Shown here: positions 45,166 through 57,278 of the stretch, in pieces | Numbering within the stretch: the stretch's first letter is position 1 | Layout: every line of letters starts with the position of its first letter | DNA from: Burkholderia sp. lig30 | GTDB taxonomy: Bacteria; Pseudomonadota; Gammaproteobacteria; Burkholderiales; Burkholderiaceae | Length of the DNA: 64,000 bases | Direction of reading: 5' to 3' | NCBI RefSeq assembly: GCF_000687455.2 | Contig: NZ_JGVW01000048.1 | Coordinates: 1 to 64,000, forward strand | Translations under genes and position numbers: made by a program | The notes under the pieces: model-generated | Told to the model about the DNA's origin: nothing | Seen by the model: the letters and a program-made list of their open reading frames with translations, nothing else | The model's database searches: none

Positions 45166-47313
45166 ATGTCCATGTTCAACAAGGTCGTGAAGGAATTCCA
45201 GTGGGGCCAGCACAAGGTGCGCCTCGAAACCGGCGAGATCGCCCGTCAGGCGAGCGGCGCCGTGATCGTCGACGTCGAGGACACCGTCGTGCTCGCGACC
45301 GTCGTCGGCGCGAAGTCGGCGAAGCCGGGCCAGGATTTCTTCCCGCTGACCGTCGACTACCTCGAGAAGACCTATTCGGCCGGCAAGATCCCGGGCGGCT
45401 TCTTCCGCCGTGAAGGCCGTCCGTCGGAGCACGAGACGCTGACCTCGCGCCTGATCGACCGTCCGCTGCGCCCGCTGTTCCCGGAAGGCTTCTACAACGA
45501 AGTGCAGGTCGTGATCCACGTGCTGTCCGTGAACCCGGAAATCCCGGCGGACATCCCCGCGCTGATCGGCGCGTCGGCCGCGCTGGCCGTGTCGGGCCTG
45601 CCGTTCAACGGCCCGGTGGGCGCGGCGCGTGTCGCATACATCGACAACGCATACGTGCTGAACCCGACGCGTGACCAGATCAAGGCGTCGAGCCTCGACC
45701 TCGTCGTTGCGGGTACGGAACGCGCGGTGCTGATGGTCGAGTCGGAAGCGGATCAGCTGACGGAAGACGTGATGCTGGGCGCCGTGGTGTTCGGCCACGA
45801 GCAGATGCAGACGGCGATCGACGCGATCCACGAACTGGTGCGCGAAGGCGGCAAGCCCGAGTGGGACTGGCAGCCGGCGCCGAAGAACGAGGCGCTGATT
45901 GCACGCGTGACCGAATTGGCGGAGAACGACCTGCTCGCCGCTTACCAGCTCCGCGACAAGCAAGCCCGCTCGGCGAAGCTGAAGGAAGTCTACGCGGCGA
46001 CTTCGGCGAAGCTCGAGGAAGACGCGCTGGCGGCCGGTACGGTCGCGGCCGACAAGGCCACCGTCGGCAACGTCCTGTTCGATATCGAGGCAAAGATCGT
46101 CCGTTCGCAGATCCTGAACGGCGAGCCGCGCATCGACGGCCGCGACACGCGCACCGTGCGCCCGATCGAGATCCGCACCGGCGTGCTGCCGCGCACCCAC
46201 GGCTCGGCGCTGTTCACGCGCGGCGAGACGCAGGCGCTGGTCGTCGCGACGCTCGGCACGAAGGGCGACGAGCAGATCATCGACGCGCTCGAAGGCGAAT
46301 ACCGTGAGCGCTTCATGCTCCACTACAACATGCCCCCGTTCGCGACCGGCGAAACGGGCCGCGTCGGCTCGCCGAAGCGTCGCGAAATCGGTCACGGCCG
46401 CCTCGCTAAGCGCGCGCTGGTCAAGTGCCTGCCGAGCGCCGACGAATTCGGCTACTCGATCCGCGTCGTGTCGGAAATCACCGAATCGAACGGTTCGTCG
46501 TCGATGGCATCGGTGTGCGGCGGCTGCCTCGCGCTGATGGACGCCGGCGTGCCGATGAAGGCGCACGTCGCGGGCATCGCGATGGGCCTGATCCTCGAAG
46601 GCAACAAGTTCGCGGTGCTGACCGACATCCTCGGCGACGAAGATCACCTCGGCGACATGGACTTCAAGGTGGCCGGCACGGAGCAAGGCGTGACGGCGCT
46701 GCAGATGGACATCAAGATCCAGGGCATCACGAAGGAAATCATGCAGGTCGCGCTCGCGCAGGCGAAGGAAGGCCGCATGCACATCCTCGGCAAGATGACG
46801 TCGGCAGTGTCGGGCGCGAACACGCAGCTGTCGGAATTCGCGCCGCGCATGATCACGATCAAGATCAACCCGGAAAAGATCCGCGACGTGATCGGCAAGG
46901 GCGGCTCGGTGATCCGCGCGCTGACCGAAGAAACCGGCACGACGATCGACATTTCGGATGACGGCGTCGTGACGATCGCGAGCACGAGCAGCGAAGGCAT
47001 GGCCGAGGCGAAGAAGCGCATCGAGAACATCACCGTCGAGATCGAAGTCGGCCAGGTGTACGAAGGCACGGTGCTGAAGCTGCTCGATTTCGGTGCGATC
47101 GTGAACCTGCTGCCGGGCAAGGACGGCCTGCTGCACATCTCGGAAATCGTCAACGAGCGCGTGAAGGACATCAACGACTACCTGAAGGAAGGCCAGCAGG
47201 TGAAGGTCAAGGTCATCCAGACGGACGAAAAGGGTCGCGTGCGCCTGTCGGCGAAGGCGCTCCTGAACGAAGCGGCGGCAGCGCCGCAAGCGGATACGCC
47301 GCCGCAGCAGTAA
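45166..47313 (+). CDS. pnp: Polyribonucleotide nucleotidyltransferase (PNPase)
   Basis: Phosphorolytic 3'-5' exoribonuclease of the RNA degradosome. The 715-residue protein has the standard order: RNase PH domain 1 ([19 protein letters not shown] start, near residue 35), an alpha-helical linker, RNase PH domain 2 with [16 protein letters not shown] near residue 345, KH domain [20 protein letters not shown] near 565, and S1 domain [20 protein letters not shown] near 630. The start ATG at 45166 follows AAAGGAGCAA. It is preceded by the leader hairpin and followed by a terminator. Confidence 0.98.
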   Translation: MSMFNKVVKEFQWGQHKVRLETGEIARQASGAVIVDVEDTVVLATVVGAKSAKPGQDFFPLTVDYLEKTYSAGKIPGGFFRREGRPSEHETLTSRLIDRPLRPLFPEGFYNEVQVVIHVLSVNPEIPADIPALIGASAALAVSGLPFNGPVGAARVAYIDNAYVLNPTRDQIKASSLDLVVAGTERAVLMVESEADQLTEDVMLGAVVFGHEQMQTAIDAIHELVREGGKPEWDWQPAPKNEALIARVTELAENDLLAAYQLRDKQARSAKLKEVYAATSAKLEEDALAAGTVAADKATVGNVLFDIEAKIVRSQILNGEPRIDGRDTRTVRPIEIRTGVLPRTHGSALFTRGETQALVVATLGTKGDEQIIDALEGEYRERFMLHYNMPPFATGETGRVGSPKRREIGHGRLAKRALVKCLPSADEFGYSIRVVSEITESNGSSSMASVCGGCLALMDAGVPMKAHVAGIAMGLILEGNKFAVLTDILGDEDHLGDMDFKVAGTEQGVTALQMDIKIQGITKEIMQVALAQAKEGRMHILGKMTSAVSGANTQLSEFAPRMITIKINPEKIRDVIGKGGSVIRALTEETGTTIDISDDGVVTIASTSSEGMAEAKKRIENITVEIEVGQVYEGTVLKLLDFGAIVNLLPGKDGLLHISEIVNERVKDINDYLKEGQQVKVKVIQTDEKGRVRLSAKALLNEAAAAPQADTPPQQ

Positions 47314-47324
47314 GCGGACGGACA

Positions 47325-47361
47325 AACGGCCGGCAGCGTGAAAGCGCGCCGGCCGTTTTTT
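47325..47361 (+). terminator. Rho-independent terminator after pnp
   Basis: AACGGCCGGC (47325-47334) pairs with GCCGGCCGTT (47348-47357) and runs into TTTTTT. Confidence 0.9.
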
Positions 47362-47434
47362 CTGTAGCATCGGCCGCCTTGTCTTGCGCCCGAGCACGGG
47401 CGCGCCTACTCATCGCGATCCTGGAGCGACGCAC

Positions 47435-48454
47435 ATGAAAGCCATCGAAATCACCGAATTCGGCGCCCCCGACGTCCTGAAACTCACCGAGCGCCCGCGC
47501 CCCGAACCGGCGCGCGGCGAAGTGCTGATCAAGGTGACGGCGTCGGGCGTCAACCGTCCGGACGTGTTCCAGCGCAAGGGCGCCTATGCGCCGCCTCCCG
47601 GCGCGTCGGATCTGCCGGGCCTCGAAGTCGCCGGCGAGATCGTCGGCGGTGACCTCGGCGATGCCGCGTCGAACCCGTTCGGGCTGAAGCTCGGCGATCG
47701 CGTCTGCGCGCTGCTCGCGGGCGGCGGCTATGCCGAATACGTGGTCGCGCCGCTGCCGCAATGCCTGCCGGTGCCCGACGGGCTCACCGACATCGAGGCG
47801 GCGTCGCTGCCGGAGACGTTCTTCACCGTGTGGAGCAACGTGTTCGACCGCGCGCAGCTCGGCGCGGGCGAGCGCGGCGCGCAGGAGACGCTGCTGGTGC
47901 AGGGCGGCTCGAGCGGCATCGGCGTGACGGCGATCCAGATCGCGCACGCGCTCGGCTATCGCGTGTTCGCGACCGCGGGCAATGCCGACAAGTGCCGCGC
48001 GTGCGAAGCACTGGGCGCCGAGCGCGCGATCAATTACAAGACCGAGGACTTCGTCGAAGTCGTGAAGTCGCTGACGCACAACCGCGGCGTGGACGTGATC
48101 CTCGACATGGTCGCGGGCTCGTACGTGCCGCGCGAGCTGTCCGCGCTCGCCGACGGCGGCCGCCTCGTGCTGATCGCGTTGCTCGGCGGCGCGAAGTCGG
48201 AGGTCAACCTGGGCGAAATCCTGCGCCGCCGCCTGACGGTGACGGGCTCGACGCTGCGCCCGCGCCCGGTCGAGTTCAAGGCGCGCATCGCCGCGCAGCT
48301 CAAGGCGCGCGTGTGGCCGCTCCTCGCCGACGGCCGGATCAAGCCGGTGATCTACCGCGTGCTGCCGGCCTCGCAGGCCGCGCAGGCGCACGCGCTGATG
48401 GAAAGCGGCGAACATATCGGCAAGATCGTGCTGGATTGGGGTGCGAACGCGTGA
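47435..48454 (+). CDS. NAD(P)H quinone oxidoreductase, PIG3-like MDR family
   Basis: A 339-residue zinc-free medium-chain reductase of the TP53I3/PIG3 branch. The N-terminal domain has ASGVNRPDVFQRKGAYAPPP, the branch signature, and LPGLEVAGEIVGG; the Rossmann domain has VQGGSSGIGVTAIQIAHALG near residue 155. It is distinct from the QorA-like enzyme at 9992. The start ATG at 47435 follows CTGGAGCGAC. It lies between pnp and tpiA on the same strand, about 100 bases from tpiA. The physiological quinone substrate is unknown. Confidence 0.92.
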   Translation: MKAIEITEFGAPDVLKLTERPRPEPARGEVLIKVTASGVNRPDVFQRKGAYAPPPGASDLPGLEVAGEIVGGDLGDAASNPFGLKLGDRVCALLAGGGYAEYVVAPLPQCLPVPDGLTDIEAASLPETFFTVWSNVFDRAQLGAGERGAQETLLVQGGSSGIGVTAIQIAHALGYRVFATAGNADKCRACEALGAERAINYKTEDFVEVVKSLTHNRGVDVILDMVAGSYVPRELSALADGGRLVLIALLGGAKSEVNLGEILRRRLTVTGSTLRPRPVEFKARIAAQLKARVWPLLADGRIKPVIYRVLPASQAAQAHALMESGEHIGKIVLDWGANA

Positions 48455-48560
48455 CATGCCCGGTTTGACCGGTTCAAGACGCACGCAGTAAAATCGCCGG
48501 TTTGCTTCGCCAGATGAAACCTGACGGCCGGTTCCCGGTTCGTCCATGACGAGACAAACG

Positions 48561-49316
48561 ATGTCGAAACAAAGAACAAAGCGGGTGATCGGCAACTGGA
48601 AGATGCACGGCCGGCTGGCCGGCAACCAGGCGTTGCTGAACGAAGTGGTGCAGGGTGCGGGCGCAGTGCCGGCGGAAACGGAAATCGGCGTGTGCGTGCC
48701 GTTCCCGTATCTTGCGCAGGTTCAGCAGCAGCTTGGCGGCGGTCGCGTCGCCTGGGGCGCGCAGGACGTGTCGGCGCACGAGCAGGGCGCGTTCACCGGC
48801 GAAGTGGCCGCGGCGATGGTCGCGGAATTCGGCGCGCGCTACGCGCTCGTCGGCCACTCCGAGCGTCGCGCGTATCACGGCGAGCGCAACGAGACGGTCG
48901 CCGCGAAGACGCAGCGCGCGCTCGCCGCGGGGCTCACGCCGGTCGTGTGCGTCGGCGAAACGCTCGACGAGCGTGAGGCGGGTGCGACGGAGCAGGTGGT
49001 CGGCACGCAGCTCGATGCCGTGCTCGACGTGCTGACGGCCGACGAGGCCGCGCGCATCGTGGTCGCGTACGAGCCGGTCTGGGCGATCGGCACCGGCAAG
49101 AGCGCGACGGCCGGGCAGGCGCAGCAGGTTCATGCGTTTCTGCGCGCGCGTCTTGCGGCAAAGGGCGCGGCACACGTGTCGTTGCTGTACGGCGGCAGCG
49201 TGAAGCCGGACAATGCTGCCGAATTGTTCGGACAGCCGGACATCGATGGCGGCCTGATCGGCGGCGCATCGCTGAAGGCTGACGATTTTCTGGCGATCTG
49301 CCGGGCCGCGCATTGA
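48561..49316 (+). CDS. tpiA: Triosephosphate isomerase
   Basis: Interconverts dihydroxyacetone phosphate and glyceraldehyde 3-phosphate in glycolysis. The 251-residue TIM barrel has the substrate Lys in VIGNWKMHG near residue 13, catalytic His in [12 protein letters not shown] near 98, catalytic Glu in [12 protein letters not shown] near 170, and phosphate-binding [15 protein letters not shown]. The start at 48561 gives [15 protein letters not shown]; the ATG at 48546 adds five residues and has no better ribosome site. It is followed by secG, the common tpiA-secG order. Confidence 0.97.
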   Translation: MSKQRTKRVIGNWKMHGRLAGNQALLNEVVQGAGAVPAETEIGVCVPFPYLAQVQQQLGGGRVAWGAQDVSAHEQGAFTGEVAAAMVAEFGARYALVGHSERRAYHGERNETVAAKTQRALAAGLTPVVCVGETLDEREAGATEQVVGTQLDAVLDVLTADEAARIVVAYEPVWAIGTGKSATAGQAQQVHAFLRARLAAKGAAHVSLLYGGSVKPDNAAELFGQPDIDGGLIGGASLKADDFLAICRAAH

Positions 49317-49391
49317 GCGGTCCGGGGTCGTATTGAACCATGACGGCGGCCGGCGCGAGCCGGTCGCCCGATTCAAGCTCGGGTGGATGTG

Positions 49392-49769
49392 ATGCTGTAT
49401 TTGAAAACGCTGATTATTGTGGTGCAGGTTCTGTCTGCGCTCGGTGTGATTGGTCTCGTGCTGCTCCAGCACGGCAAGGGTGCGGACATGGGGGCGGCAT
49501 TCGGCAGCGGCGCATCGGGCAGCCTGTTCGGCGCCACGGGTTCCGCGAACTTCCTGTCGCGCACGACCGGGATCCTGGCGACGCTGTTTTTCATCGCGAC
49601 GCTCGCGCTGACGTATCTCGGCTCGTACAAGTCGCAGCCGTCGGCGGGGGTGCTCGGCGGTGTGGCGACTGCGCCTGCATCGGCGTCGGCCGCTTCCGCG
49701 CCGGCAGTCGCATCGGCTGCGATCGCGGGTTCGGCGGCACACGCGCCGGGTCAGGACGTTCCGAAATAA
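49392..49769 (+). CDS. secG: Protein translocase subunit SecG
   Basis: Small membrane subunit of the SecYEG translocon. The 125-residue protein has two spans: TLIIVVQVLSALGVIGLVLL and TGILATLFFIATLALTYLG. Between them is the conserved LLQHGKGADMGAAFGSGASG and SLFGATGSANFL. An Ala/Ser-rich C-terminal tail of about 45 residues is typical of beta-proteobacterial forms and is longer than in E. coli. The start is put at the ATG 49392; an in-frame GTG three codons upstream is possible. Confidence 0.95.
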   Translation: MLYLKTLIIVVQVLSALGVIGLVLLQHGKGADMGAAFGSGASGSLFGATGSANFLSRTTGILATLFFIATLALTYLGSYKSQPSAGVLGGVATAPASASAASAPAVASAAIAGSAAHAPGQDVPK

Positions 49770-49795
49770 AAAGTTAAAAAAGTTGCACTTTCTCG

Positions 49796-49824
49796 TTGAA
49801 CTCTTCTGAGAGCCGGGTTAGAAT
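49796..49824 (+). promoter_or_regulatory. Promoter of tRNA-Leu (and possibly nuo)
   Basis: TTGAAC at 49796-49801 and TAGAAT at 49819-49824 with a 17-base spacer, about 50 bases before the tRNA. No terminator was seen between the tRNA and nuoA, so nuo may partly be read from here. Confidence 0.7.
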
Positions 49825-49881
49825 TTAATTCTTGAAGCGATTCGCGGGAAGCAAGTAGTGAATTCCCGGGTTGCATGCAGT

Positions 49882-49966
49882 GCCGACGTGGTGAAATTGG
49901 TAGACACGCTATCTTGAGGGGGTAGTGGCGAAAGCTGTGCGAGTTCGAGTCTCGCCGTCGGCACCA
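49882..49966 (+). tRNA. tRNA-Leu (anticodon GAG)
   Basis: An 85-nt class II tRNA. The acceptor stem is GCCGACG / CGTCGGC with encoded ACCA at the 3' end (49963-49966). The D-loop reads TGGTGAAATTGGTAGACACG, the anticodon loop CTTGAGG gives anticodon GAG (reads CTC and CTT), there is a short variable arm, and the T-arm contains GTTCGAGTC. It closely resembles E. coli tRNA-Leu GAG. It lies between secG and nuoA on the same strand. Confidence 0.97.
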
Positions 49967-50121
49967 AAGTTTCTCAATGCCAGCCGCTTCGTGTGGTCTG
50001 GCATTTTTCATTTCTGGGCCTCGCTTGCGATTGTCTTGCGATCTCCGGCAGTCCGAAATGATTCCTTCCGCCGGATAGTGTTATTCTCCGGACGCTCAGA
50101 ACTAACCGATTGAGGATAGCC

Positions 50122-50481
50122 TTGAACCTCGCAGCCTATTACCCCGTCTTGTTGTTCCTCCTCGTGGGCACCGGTTTAGGTATAGCGCTGGTCAGTATCG
50201 GCAAGCTGCTCGGTCCGAACAAGCCGGACGTCGAGAAGAACGCGCCGTACGAATGTGGCTTTGAAGCCTTCGAGGACGCACGGATGAAGTTCGACGTGCG
50301 CTACTATCTCGTCGCCATCCTGTTCATCATCTTCGATCTCGAAACCGCGTTCCTGTTTCCGTGGGGCGTCGCCCTGCGTGACATCGGCTGGCCCGGTTTC
50401 AGCGCAATGATGATTTTTCTGCTCGAATTCCTGCTGGGCTTTGCCTATATCTGGAAGAAAGGCGGCCTCGACTGGGAGTAA
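50122..50481 (+). CDS. nuoA: NADH-quinone oxidoreductase subunit A
   Basis: Membrane-arm subunit of proton-pumping respiratory complex I. At 119 residues it has three spans and the family core [22 protein letters not shown] and [18 protein letters not shown] use a TTG start at 50122, with GAGGATAG ten bases upstream, giving [15 protein letters not shown] after the initiator Met; another TTG at 50110 is less likely because it overlaps that ribosome site. It is the first gene of the nuoA-N operon. Confidence 0.95.
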   Translation: MNLAAYYPVLLFLLVGTGLGIALVSIGKLLGPNKPDVEKNAPYECGFEAFEDARMKFDVRYYLVAILFIIFDLETAFLFPWGVALRDIGWPGFSAMMIFLLEFLLGFAYIWKKGGLDWE

Positions 50482-50543
50482 TGGGCTAATCGCCGGTTTG
50501 CATAGGCGGCCACGCTTCGCCGCCTGTCTGGAGTGGAAAGCAA

Positions 50544-51023
50544 ATGAGTATCGAAGGGGTCTTGAAGGAAGGGTTTGTCACCACGACGGCTGACAAGCTG
50601 ATCAACTGGACGCGTACTGGCTCGCTGTGGCCGATGACGTTCGGTCTCGCGTGCTGCGCCGTCGAGATGATGCACGCGGGCGCCGCCCGTTATGACCTGG
50701 ACCGGTTTGGCGTCGTGTTCCGTCCGAGTCCGCGTCAGTCCGACGTGATGATCGTCGCTGGCACGCTGTGCAACAAAATGGCGCCTGCGCTGCGCCGCGT
50801 CTACGACCAGATGGCCGAGCCGCGCTGGGTGATCTCGATGGGGTCGTGCGCGAATGGTGGTGGCTACTACCACTACTCGTATTCCGTGGTGCGCGGTTGT
50901 GATCGCATCGTGCCGGTCGACGTCTACGTGCCGGGCTGTCCGCCGACCGCCGAGGCGCTGGTCTATGGCGTGATCCAGCTGCAGGCGAAGATTCGCCGGA
51001 CCAACACCATCGCCCGTCAATAA
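50544..51023 (+). CDS. nuoB: NADH-quinone oxidoreductase subunit B
   Basis: Peripheral-arm subunit that carries the terminal [4Fe-4S] cluster N2. The 159-residue protein has all ligands: adjacent cysteines in [31 protein letters not shown] and [11 protein letters not shown]. The start ATG at 50544 is preceded by GGAGTGGAAAGCAA. nuoC follows after 21 bases. Confidence 0.98.
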   Translation: MSIEGVLKEGFVTTTADKLINWTRTGSLWPMTFGLACCAVEMMHAGAARYDLDRFGVVFRPSPRQSDVMIVAGTLCNKMAPALRRVYDQMAEPRWVISMGSCANGGGYYHYSYSVVRGCDRIVPVDVYVPGCPPTAEALVYGVIQLQAKIRRTNTIARQ

Positions 51024-51044
51024 AGCTCCGAGCGTCCCCTCAAT

Positions 51045-51647
51045 ATGGCAAGCAAAATCGAGACCCTCAAGGCGAACCTCGAAGCCGCGCTCGGCGCGCG
51101 CGTGGTGAGCCTCACCGAAGCAATCGGTGAACTGACGCTCGTCGTGAAGGCGAGTGATTCCCTCGAAGTCGCGAAGATCCTGCGCGACGATCGCAAGCTC
51201 GGCTTCGAGCAGCTGATCGACCTGTGCGGCGTCGACTACCAGACCTACGGCGACGGCGCGTACGATGGCCCGCGTTTCGCGGCCGTGTCGCACCTGCTGT
51301 CGGTGGCGAACAACTGGCGTCTGCGCCTGCGCGTATTCGCACCGGACGACGACCTGCCGATCGTCCCGTCGTTCGTCGACATCTGGAGTTCCGCGAACTG
51401 GTACGAGCGCGAGGCGTTCGACCTGTACGGCCTGGTGTTCGAGGGTCACCCCGACCTGCGCCGCATCCTGACCGACTACGGCTTCATCGGCCACCCGTTC
51501 CGCAAGGACTTCCCGGTGTCGGGCTATGTCGAGATGCGTTACGACCCGGAAGAGAAGCGTGTCGTCTACCAGCCGGTGACGATCGAGCCGCGCGAAATCA
51601 CGCCGCGCGTGATCCGCGAGGATCGCTATGGCGGTCTGAAACATTAA
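51045..51647 (+). CDS. nuoC: NADH-quinone oxidoreductase subunit C
   Basis: Peripheral-arm subunit of the hydrogenase-like module (30-kDa family). The 200-residue protein includes [20 protein letters not shown] and [20 protein letters not shown], the family signature. It is separate from nuoD, not fused as in E. coli NuoCD. nuoD begins nine bases after its stop. Confidence 0.97.
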   Translation: MASKIETLKANLEAALGARVVSLTEAIGELTLVVKASDSLEVAKILRDDRKLGFEQLIDLCGVDYQTYGDGAYDGPRFAAVSHLLSVANNWRLRLRVFAPDDDLPIVPSFVDIWSSANWYEREAFDLYGLVFEGHPDLRRILTDYGFIGHPFRKDFPVSGYVEMRYDPEEKRVVYQPVTIEPREITPRVIREDRYGGLKH

Positions 51648-51656
51648 GAGGGCGTC

Positions 51657-52910
<1,254 letters not shown>

Positions 52911-53075
52911 TGGTTGCGCCGCCCGCGCGAGCGGGCGGCGAGCAGCAAGTCACACGCGATGCGCGCTGAACCGGCGCGGCTTCGCAAGCTGTCAACAGTG
53001 AGCGCCAGGTCTGCCCCACGCATGCCGTGCGGCAGGTTGTTCGTTCGGTAGGAATTGAAAGAGTCGTGTCTGAAA

Positions 53076-53561
53076 ATGATCTCAGCTGAAGGCCTGAAAG
53101 AAATCGATCGCGCGATCGCGAAGTACCCCGCCGATCAGAAACAGTCCGCCGTGATGTCGGCGTTGGCCGTCGCTCAGGAAGAGCATGGCTGGCTGTCGCC
53201 CGAACTGATGCAGTTCGTCGCGGACTACCTCGAGATGCCGGCTGTCGCCGTGCAGGAAGTCGCGACGTTCTACTCGATGTACGAGCTCGCGCCTGTCGGC
53301 AAGCAGAAGATCACGCTCTGCACGAACCTGCCGTGCCAGCTCGGTCCGCACGGCGGCGCGGAAGCGACTGCCGATTACCTGAAACAGAAGCTCGGCATCG
53401 GCTTCGGCGAAACGACGCCGGACGGCAAGTTCACGCTGAAGGAAGGCGAGTGCATGGGTGCGTGCGGCGACGCGCCGGTGCTGCTGGTGAACAATCACAA
53501 AATGTGCAGCTTCATGAGCCGCGACAAGATCGACCAGCTGCTTGAGGAGCTCTCGAAATGA
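53076..53561 (+). CDS. nuoE: NADH-quinone oxidoreductase subunit E
   Basis: Thioredoxin-like subunit with the [2Fe-2S] cluster N1a. The 161-residue protein shows [13 protein letters not shown] and [16 protein letters not shown], the four cluster cysteines. The start is the ATG at 53076 ([14 protein letters not shown]); a TTG seven codons upstream is possible. Its stop overlaps the nuoF ATG (ATGA at 53558-53561). Confidence 0.96.
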   Translation: MISAEGLKEIDRAIAKYPADQKQSAVMSALAVAQEEHGWLSPELMQFVADYLEMPAVAVQEVATFYSMYELAPVGKQKITLCTNLPCQLGPHGGAEATADYLKQKLGIGFGETTPDGKFTLKEGECMGACGDAPVLLVNNHKMCSFMSRDKIDQLLEELSK

Positions 53562-54868
53562 CGTCCCTTCACGACCGTCACATCAAACCGCTGATCCTCG
53601 CTGGTCTGAACGGCGAGAACTGGCACCTCGAAGATTACGTTGCGCGTGGCGGCTACAAGCAGCTGCGCCGCATCCTCGAAGAAAAGATTCCGCCCGAGCA
53701 GGTGATTGCCGACGTCAAGGCGTCGGGCCTGCGCGGCCGCGGCGGCGCGGGCTTCCCGACTGGCCTGAAGTGGAGCTTCATGCCGCGTCAGTTCCCGGGG
53801 CAGAAGTACCTCGTCTGCAACTCGGACGAAGGCGAGCCGGGCACGTTCAAGGATCGCGACATCCTGCGCTGGAACCCGCACGCGCTGATCGAAGGCATGG
53901 CCATCGGCGCGTACGCGATGGGCATCACCGTCGGCTACAACTACATTCACGGCGAGATCTTCGAAGTGTATCGACGCTTCGAAGCTGCCCTCGAGGAAGC
54001 GCGCAAGGCGGGCTTCCTCGGCGACAACATCATGGGCTCGGAATTCTCGTTCCAGCTGCACGCGCACCACGGTTACGGCGCGTACATCTGCGGCGAGGAA
54101 ACGGCGCTGCTCGAGTCGCTCGAGGGCAAGAAGGGCCAGCCGCGCTTCAAGCCGCCGTTCCCGGCGAGCTTCGGCGTGTACGGCAAGCCGACCACGATCA
54201 ACAACACCGAGACGTTCGCCGCGGTGCCGTTCCTGCTGACGGTCGGCCCGCAGAACTACCTCGAGCTGGGCAAGCCGAACAACGGCGGCACGAAGATCTT
54301 CTCGGTGTCGGGCGACGTCGAGCGTCCGGGCAACTATGAAGTGCCGCTCGGCACGCCGTTCGCGACGCTGATGGAACTGGCCGGCGGCATGCGCGGCGGC
54401 AAGAAGATCAAGGCGGTGATCCCGGGCGGCTCGTCCGCGCCGGTGATCCCGGGCGACATCATGATGCAGACCGACATGGACTACGATTCGATCGCGAAGG
54501 CGGGCTCGATGCTCGGCTCGGGCGCGGTGATCGTGATGGACGAGACGCGCTGCATGGTTCGTTCGCTGCTGCGCCTGTCGTACTTCTATCACGAAGAGTC
54601 GTGTGGCCAGTGCACGCCGTGCCGCGAAGGCACCGGCTGGCTGTGGCGCGTCGTGAACCGTATCGAGCATGGCCAGGGCCGCAAGGAAGACCTGGACCTG
54701 CTGAATTCGGTCGCAGAGAACATCATGGGCCGCACGATCTGCGCGCTCGGCGATGCGGCAGCGATGCCGGTGCGCGGCATGCTGAAGCACTACTGGGACG
54801 AATTCGCGTACCACGTCGAGCACAAGCATTGCATGGTCGGCGGCCACGCGCACGCGGCGGCGGCCTGA
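53558..54868 (+). CDS. nuoF: NADH-quinone oxidoreductase subunit F
   Basis: The NADH- and FMN-binding subunit carrying cluster N3. The 436-residue protein has [17 protein letters not shown] for nucleotide binding near residue 65, [17 protein letters not shown] for FMN, and the [4Fe-4S] motif [15 protein letters not shown] near residue 350. The start overlaps nuoE by four bases. It is followed by nuoG after an 82-base gap. Confidence 0.98.
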   Translation: MTSLHDRHIKPLILAGLNGENWHLEDYVARGGYKQLRRILEEKIPPEQVIADVKASGLRGRGGAGFPTGLKWSFMPRQFPGQKYLVCNSDEGEPGTFKDRDILRWNPHALIEGMAIGAYAMGITVGYNYIHGEIFEVYRRFEAALEEARKAGFLGDNIMGSEFSFQLHAHHGYGAYICGEETALLESLEGKKGQPRFKPPFPASFGVYGKPTTINNTETFAAVPFLLTVGPQNYLELGKPNNGGTKIFSVSGDVERPGNYEVPLGTPFATLMELAGGMRGGKKIKAVIPGGSSAPVIPGDIMMQTDMDYDSIAKAGSMLGSGAVIVMDETRCMVRSLLRLSYFYHEESCGQCTPCREGTGWLWRVVNRIEHGQGRKEDLDLLNSVAENIMGRTICALGDAAAMPVRGMLKHYWDEFAYHVEHKHCMVGGHAHAAAA

Positions 54869-54950
54869 CGCGAACCCGGTTGCAGAAAATGAGCGCGCGG
54901 TCGAGCGAATGCGCGAACGAGCGGAAATAGGTTAAGGACCATTCACCATC

Positions 54951-57278
54951 ATGGTTGAACTTGAAATAGACGGCAAGAAGGTCGAGGTGCCCGAAGGCAG
55001 CATGGTGATCCAGGCTGCGCACAAGGCGGACAAGTACATTCCTCACTTCTGCTATCACAAGAAACTGTCGGTTGCGGCCAACTGCCGGATGTGTCTCGTC
55101 GATGTCGAGAAGATGCCGAAGGCCGTGCCTGCCTGCGCGACCCCCGTGTCGGCCGGCATGATCGTCCACACCAGCTCCGAGAAGGCGGTGAAGGCGCAGC
55201 AGTCGGTGATGGAATTTCTCCTCATCAACCACCCGCTCGATTGCCCGATCTGCGATCAGGGCGGCGAGTGCCAGCTGCAGGATCTCGCGGTCGGCTACGG
55301 CAAGTCCGCGTCGCGCTACAGCGAAGAGAAGCGCGTGGTGTTCCACAAGAACGTGGGCCCGTTGATCTCGATGGAAGAGATGTCGCGCTGCATCCACTGC
55401 ACGCGCTGCGTCCGCTTCGGCCAGGAAATCGCCGGCGTGATGGAGTTCGGCATGCTGAACCGCGGCGAGCACTCGGAAATCACGACGTTCGTCGGCAAGA
55501 CGGTCGATTCCGAGCTGTCGGGCAACATGATCGACCTGTGCCCGGTCGGCGCGCTGACCAGCAAGCCGTTCCGCTACAGCGCACGGACCTGGGAACTGTC
55601 GCGCCGCAAGTCGGTGAGCCCGCACGATTCGGTCGGCGCGAACGTCGTCGTGCAGGTCAAGAACAACCGCGTGATGCGCGTGCTGCCGTTCGAGAACGAA
55701 GCGATCAACGAATGCTGGATCTCGGACAAGGACCGCTTCTCGTACGAAGGCCTCAACAGCGAAGAGCGCCTGACCAAGCCGATGATCAAGCAGGGCGGCC
55801 AGTGGATCGAAACCGACTGGCAGACCGCGCTCGAATACGTCGCGAAGGGCCTGAAGGGCATCAGCGCGGATCACGGCGCGAACGCGCTGGCGATGCTCGC
55901 GAGCGCGCACAGCACCGCTGAAGAGCTGTTCCTCGTGAAGCAGCTCGCGCACGAGCTGAAGACGCCGAACGTCGACTTCCGCCTGCGCCAGCTCGATTTC
56001 TCGGCGCCTGTGCAGGGCGCCCCGTGGCTCGGCATGCCGATCGCCGATCTGACGAACGTGAATGCCGCGCTCGTGATCGGTTCGCTGCTGCGCCGCGACC
56101 ACCCGCTGTTCGCCGCACGCCTGCGTCAGGCCGCGAAGAACGGCGCGAAGCTGCATTTCCTCCACGCGACGCGTGACGACGCGCTGATCCCGGGCGCGCA
56201 ACGCATCGCCGCTGCGCCGTCGGCATGGCTCGACGAACTGGCCGGCATCGCCGCCGCCGTCGCACAGCTGCGCGGCGTCGCGCTGCCGGACGCGCTGTCG
56301 GGCGTCGCCGCATCGCCGGCTGCGCAGCAGGTCGCGCAATCGCTCGCGAACGGCGAGCGCCGCGTCGTGCTGCTCGGCAACGCCGCCGTCCAGCATCCGC
56401 AATTCGCCCGTCTGCACGCACTGGCGCAGTGGATTGCCGACAACACCGACGCGACGCTCGGTTTCCTGACCGAAGCCGCGAACACGGTGGGCGCCCATGC
56501 GGTCAACGCGCTGCCGGGCGAAGGCGGCCTGAACGCACGCGAAGCGTTCGCGCAACCGCGCAAGGGTTACGTGCTGCTCAACGTCGAGCCGGAATTCGAC
56601 ACCGCCGATCCGGCGCAGGCGATCGCCGCGCTGAACCAGGCAGAGATGGTCGTCGTGATGTCGCCGTTCAAGCACGGCCTCGACTACGCGGACGTCCTGC
56701 TGCCGATCGCGCCGTTCACCGAAACGGCCGGTACCTTCGTCAACGCCGAAGGCACCGTGCAGAGCTTCAACGGCGTCGTGCGCCCGCTCGGCGACACGCG
56801 CCCGGCCTGGAAGGTGCTGCGCGTGCTCGGCAGCCTGCTCGGCCTGCCGAACTTCGAATACGAGACCTCGGAAGAAGTGCGTCTCGCGGCGCTCGGCGAC
56901 GAAGGTGTCGCGGCGCGCCTGTCGAACAAGACCGGCGTGGCGCCGTCGCGTGTCGCGGCTCAGGCGAATGGCGGCTTCGAGCGCCTGGCCGACGTGCCGA
57001 TCTATCACGCCGACGCGCTGGTGCGCCGCGCGGGTGCGCTGCACCTGACGGCGGCGGCGAAGGCGGCGAACACGGTTGGCCTGCCGGCTGCGCTGTTCGA
57101 CAAGCTGGGCTTGAAGGAAGGCGACGCGGTGCGCGTGCGCCAGGGCGAGCGTGCGGTGCAGTTGCCGGCCGTGCGTGACGAGAATCTTGCGGAGACGGTC
57201 GTTCGCGTGTCGGCGGCGACGCCTGCCGGCGCAGCGCTCGGCAGCCTGTCCGGTGAACTGGTGGTGGAGAAGGCGTAA
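54951..57278 (+). CDS. nuoG: NADH-quinone oxidoreductase subunit G
   Basis: The large iron-sulfur subunit of complex I. The 775-residue protein has an N-terminal ferredoxin-like [2Fe-2S] domain ([20 protein letters not shown]), the HxxCxxC-type GGECQLQD region near residue 105, [20 protein letters not shown] near 150, and a molybdopterin-oxidoreductase-like C-terminal domain. The nuoH start directly abuts its stop (57278/57279). Confidence 0.97.
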   Translation: MVELEIDGKKVEVPEGSMVIQAAHKADKYIPHFCYHKKLSVAANCRMCLVDVEKMPKAVPACATPVSAGMIVHTSSEKAVKAQQSVMEFLLINHPLDCPICDQGGECQLQDLAVGYGKSASRYSEEKRVVFHKNVGPLISMEEMSRCIHCTRCVRFGQEIAGVMEFGMLNRGEHSEITTFVGKTVDSELSGNMIDLCPVGALTSKPFRYSARTWELSRRKSVSPHDSVGANVVVQVKNNRVMRVLPFENEAINECWISDKDRFSYEGLNSEERLTKPMIKQGGQWIETDWQTALEYVAKGLKGISADHGANALAMLASAHSTAEELFLVKQLAHELKTPNVDFRLRQLDFSAPVQGAPWLGMPIADLTNVNAALVIGSLLRRDHPLFAARLRQAAKNGAKLHFLHATRDDALIPGAQRIAAAPSAWLDELAGIAAAVAQLRGVALPDALSGVAASPAAQQVAQSLANGERRVVLLGNAAVQHPQFARLHALAQWIADNTDATLGFLTEAANTVGAHAVNALPGEGGLNAREAFAQPRKGYVLLNVEPEFDTADPAQAIAALNQAEMVVVMSPFKHGLDYADVLLPIAPFTETAGTFVNAEGTVQSFNGVVRPLGDTRPAWKVLRVLGSLLGLPNFEYETSEEVRLAALGDEGVAARLSNKTGVAPSRVAAQANGGFERLADVPIYHADALVRRAGALHLTAAAKAANTVGLPAALFDKLGLKEGDAVRVRQGERAVQLPAVRDENLAETVVRVSAATPAGAALGSLSGELVVEKA

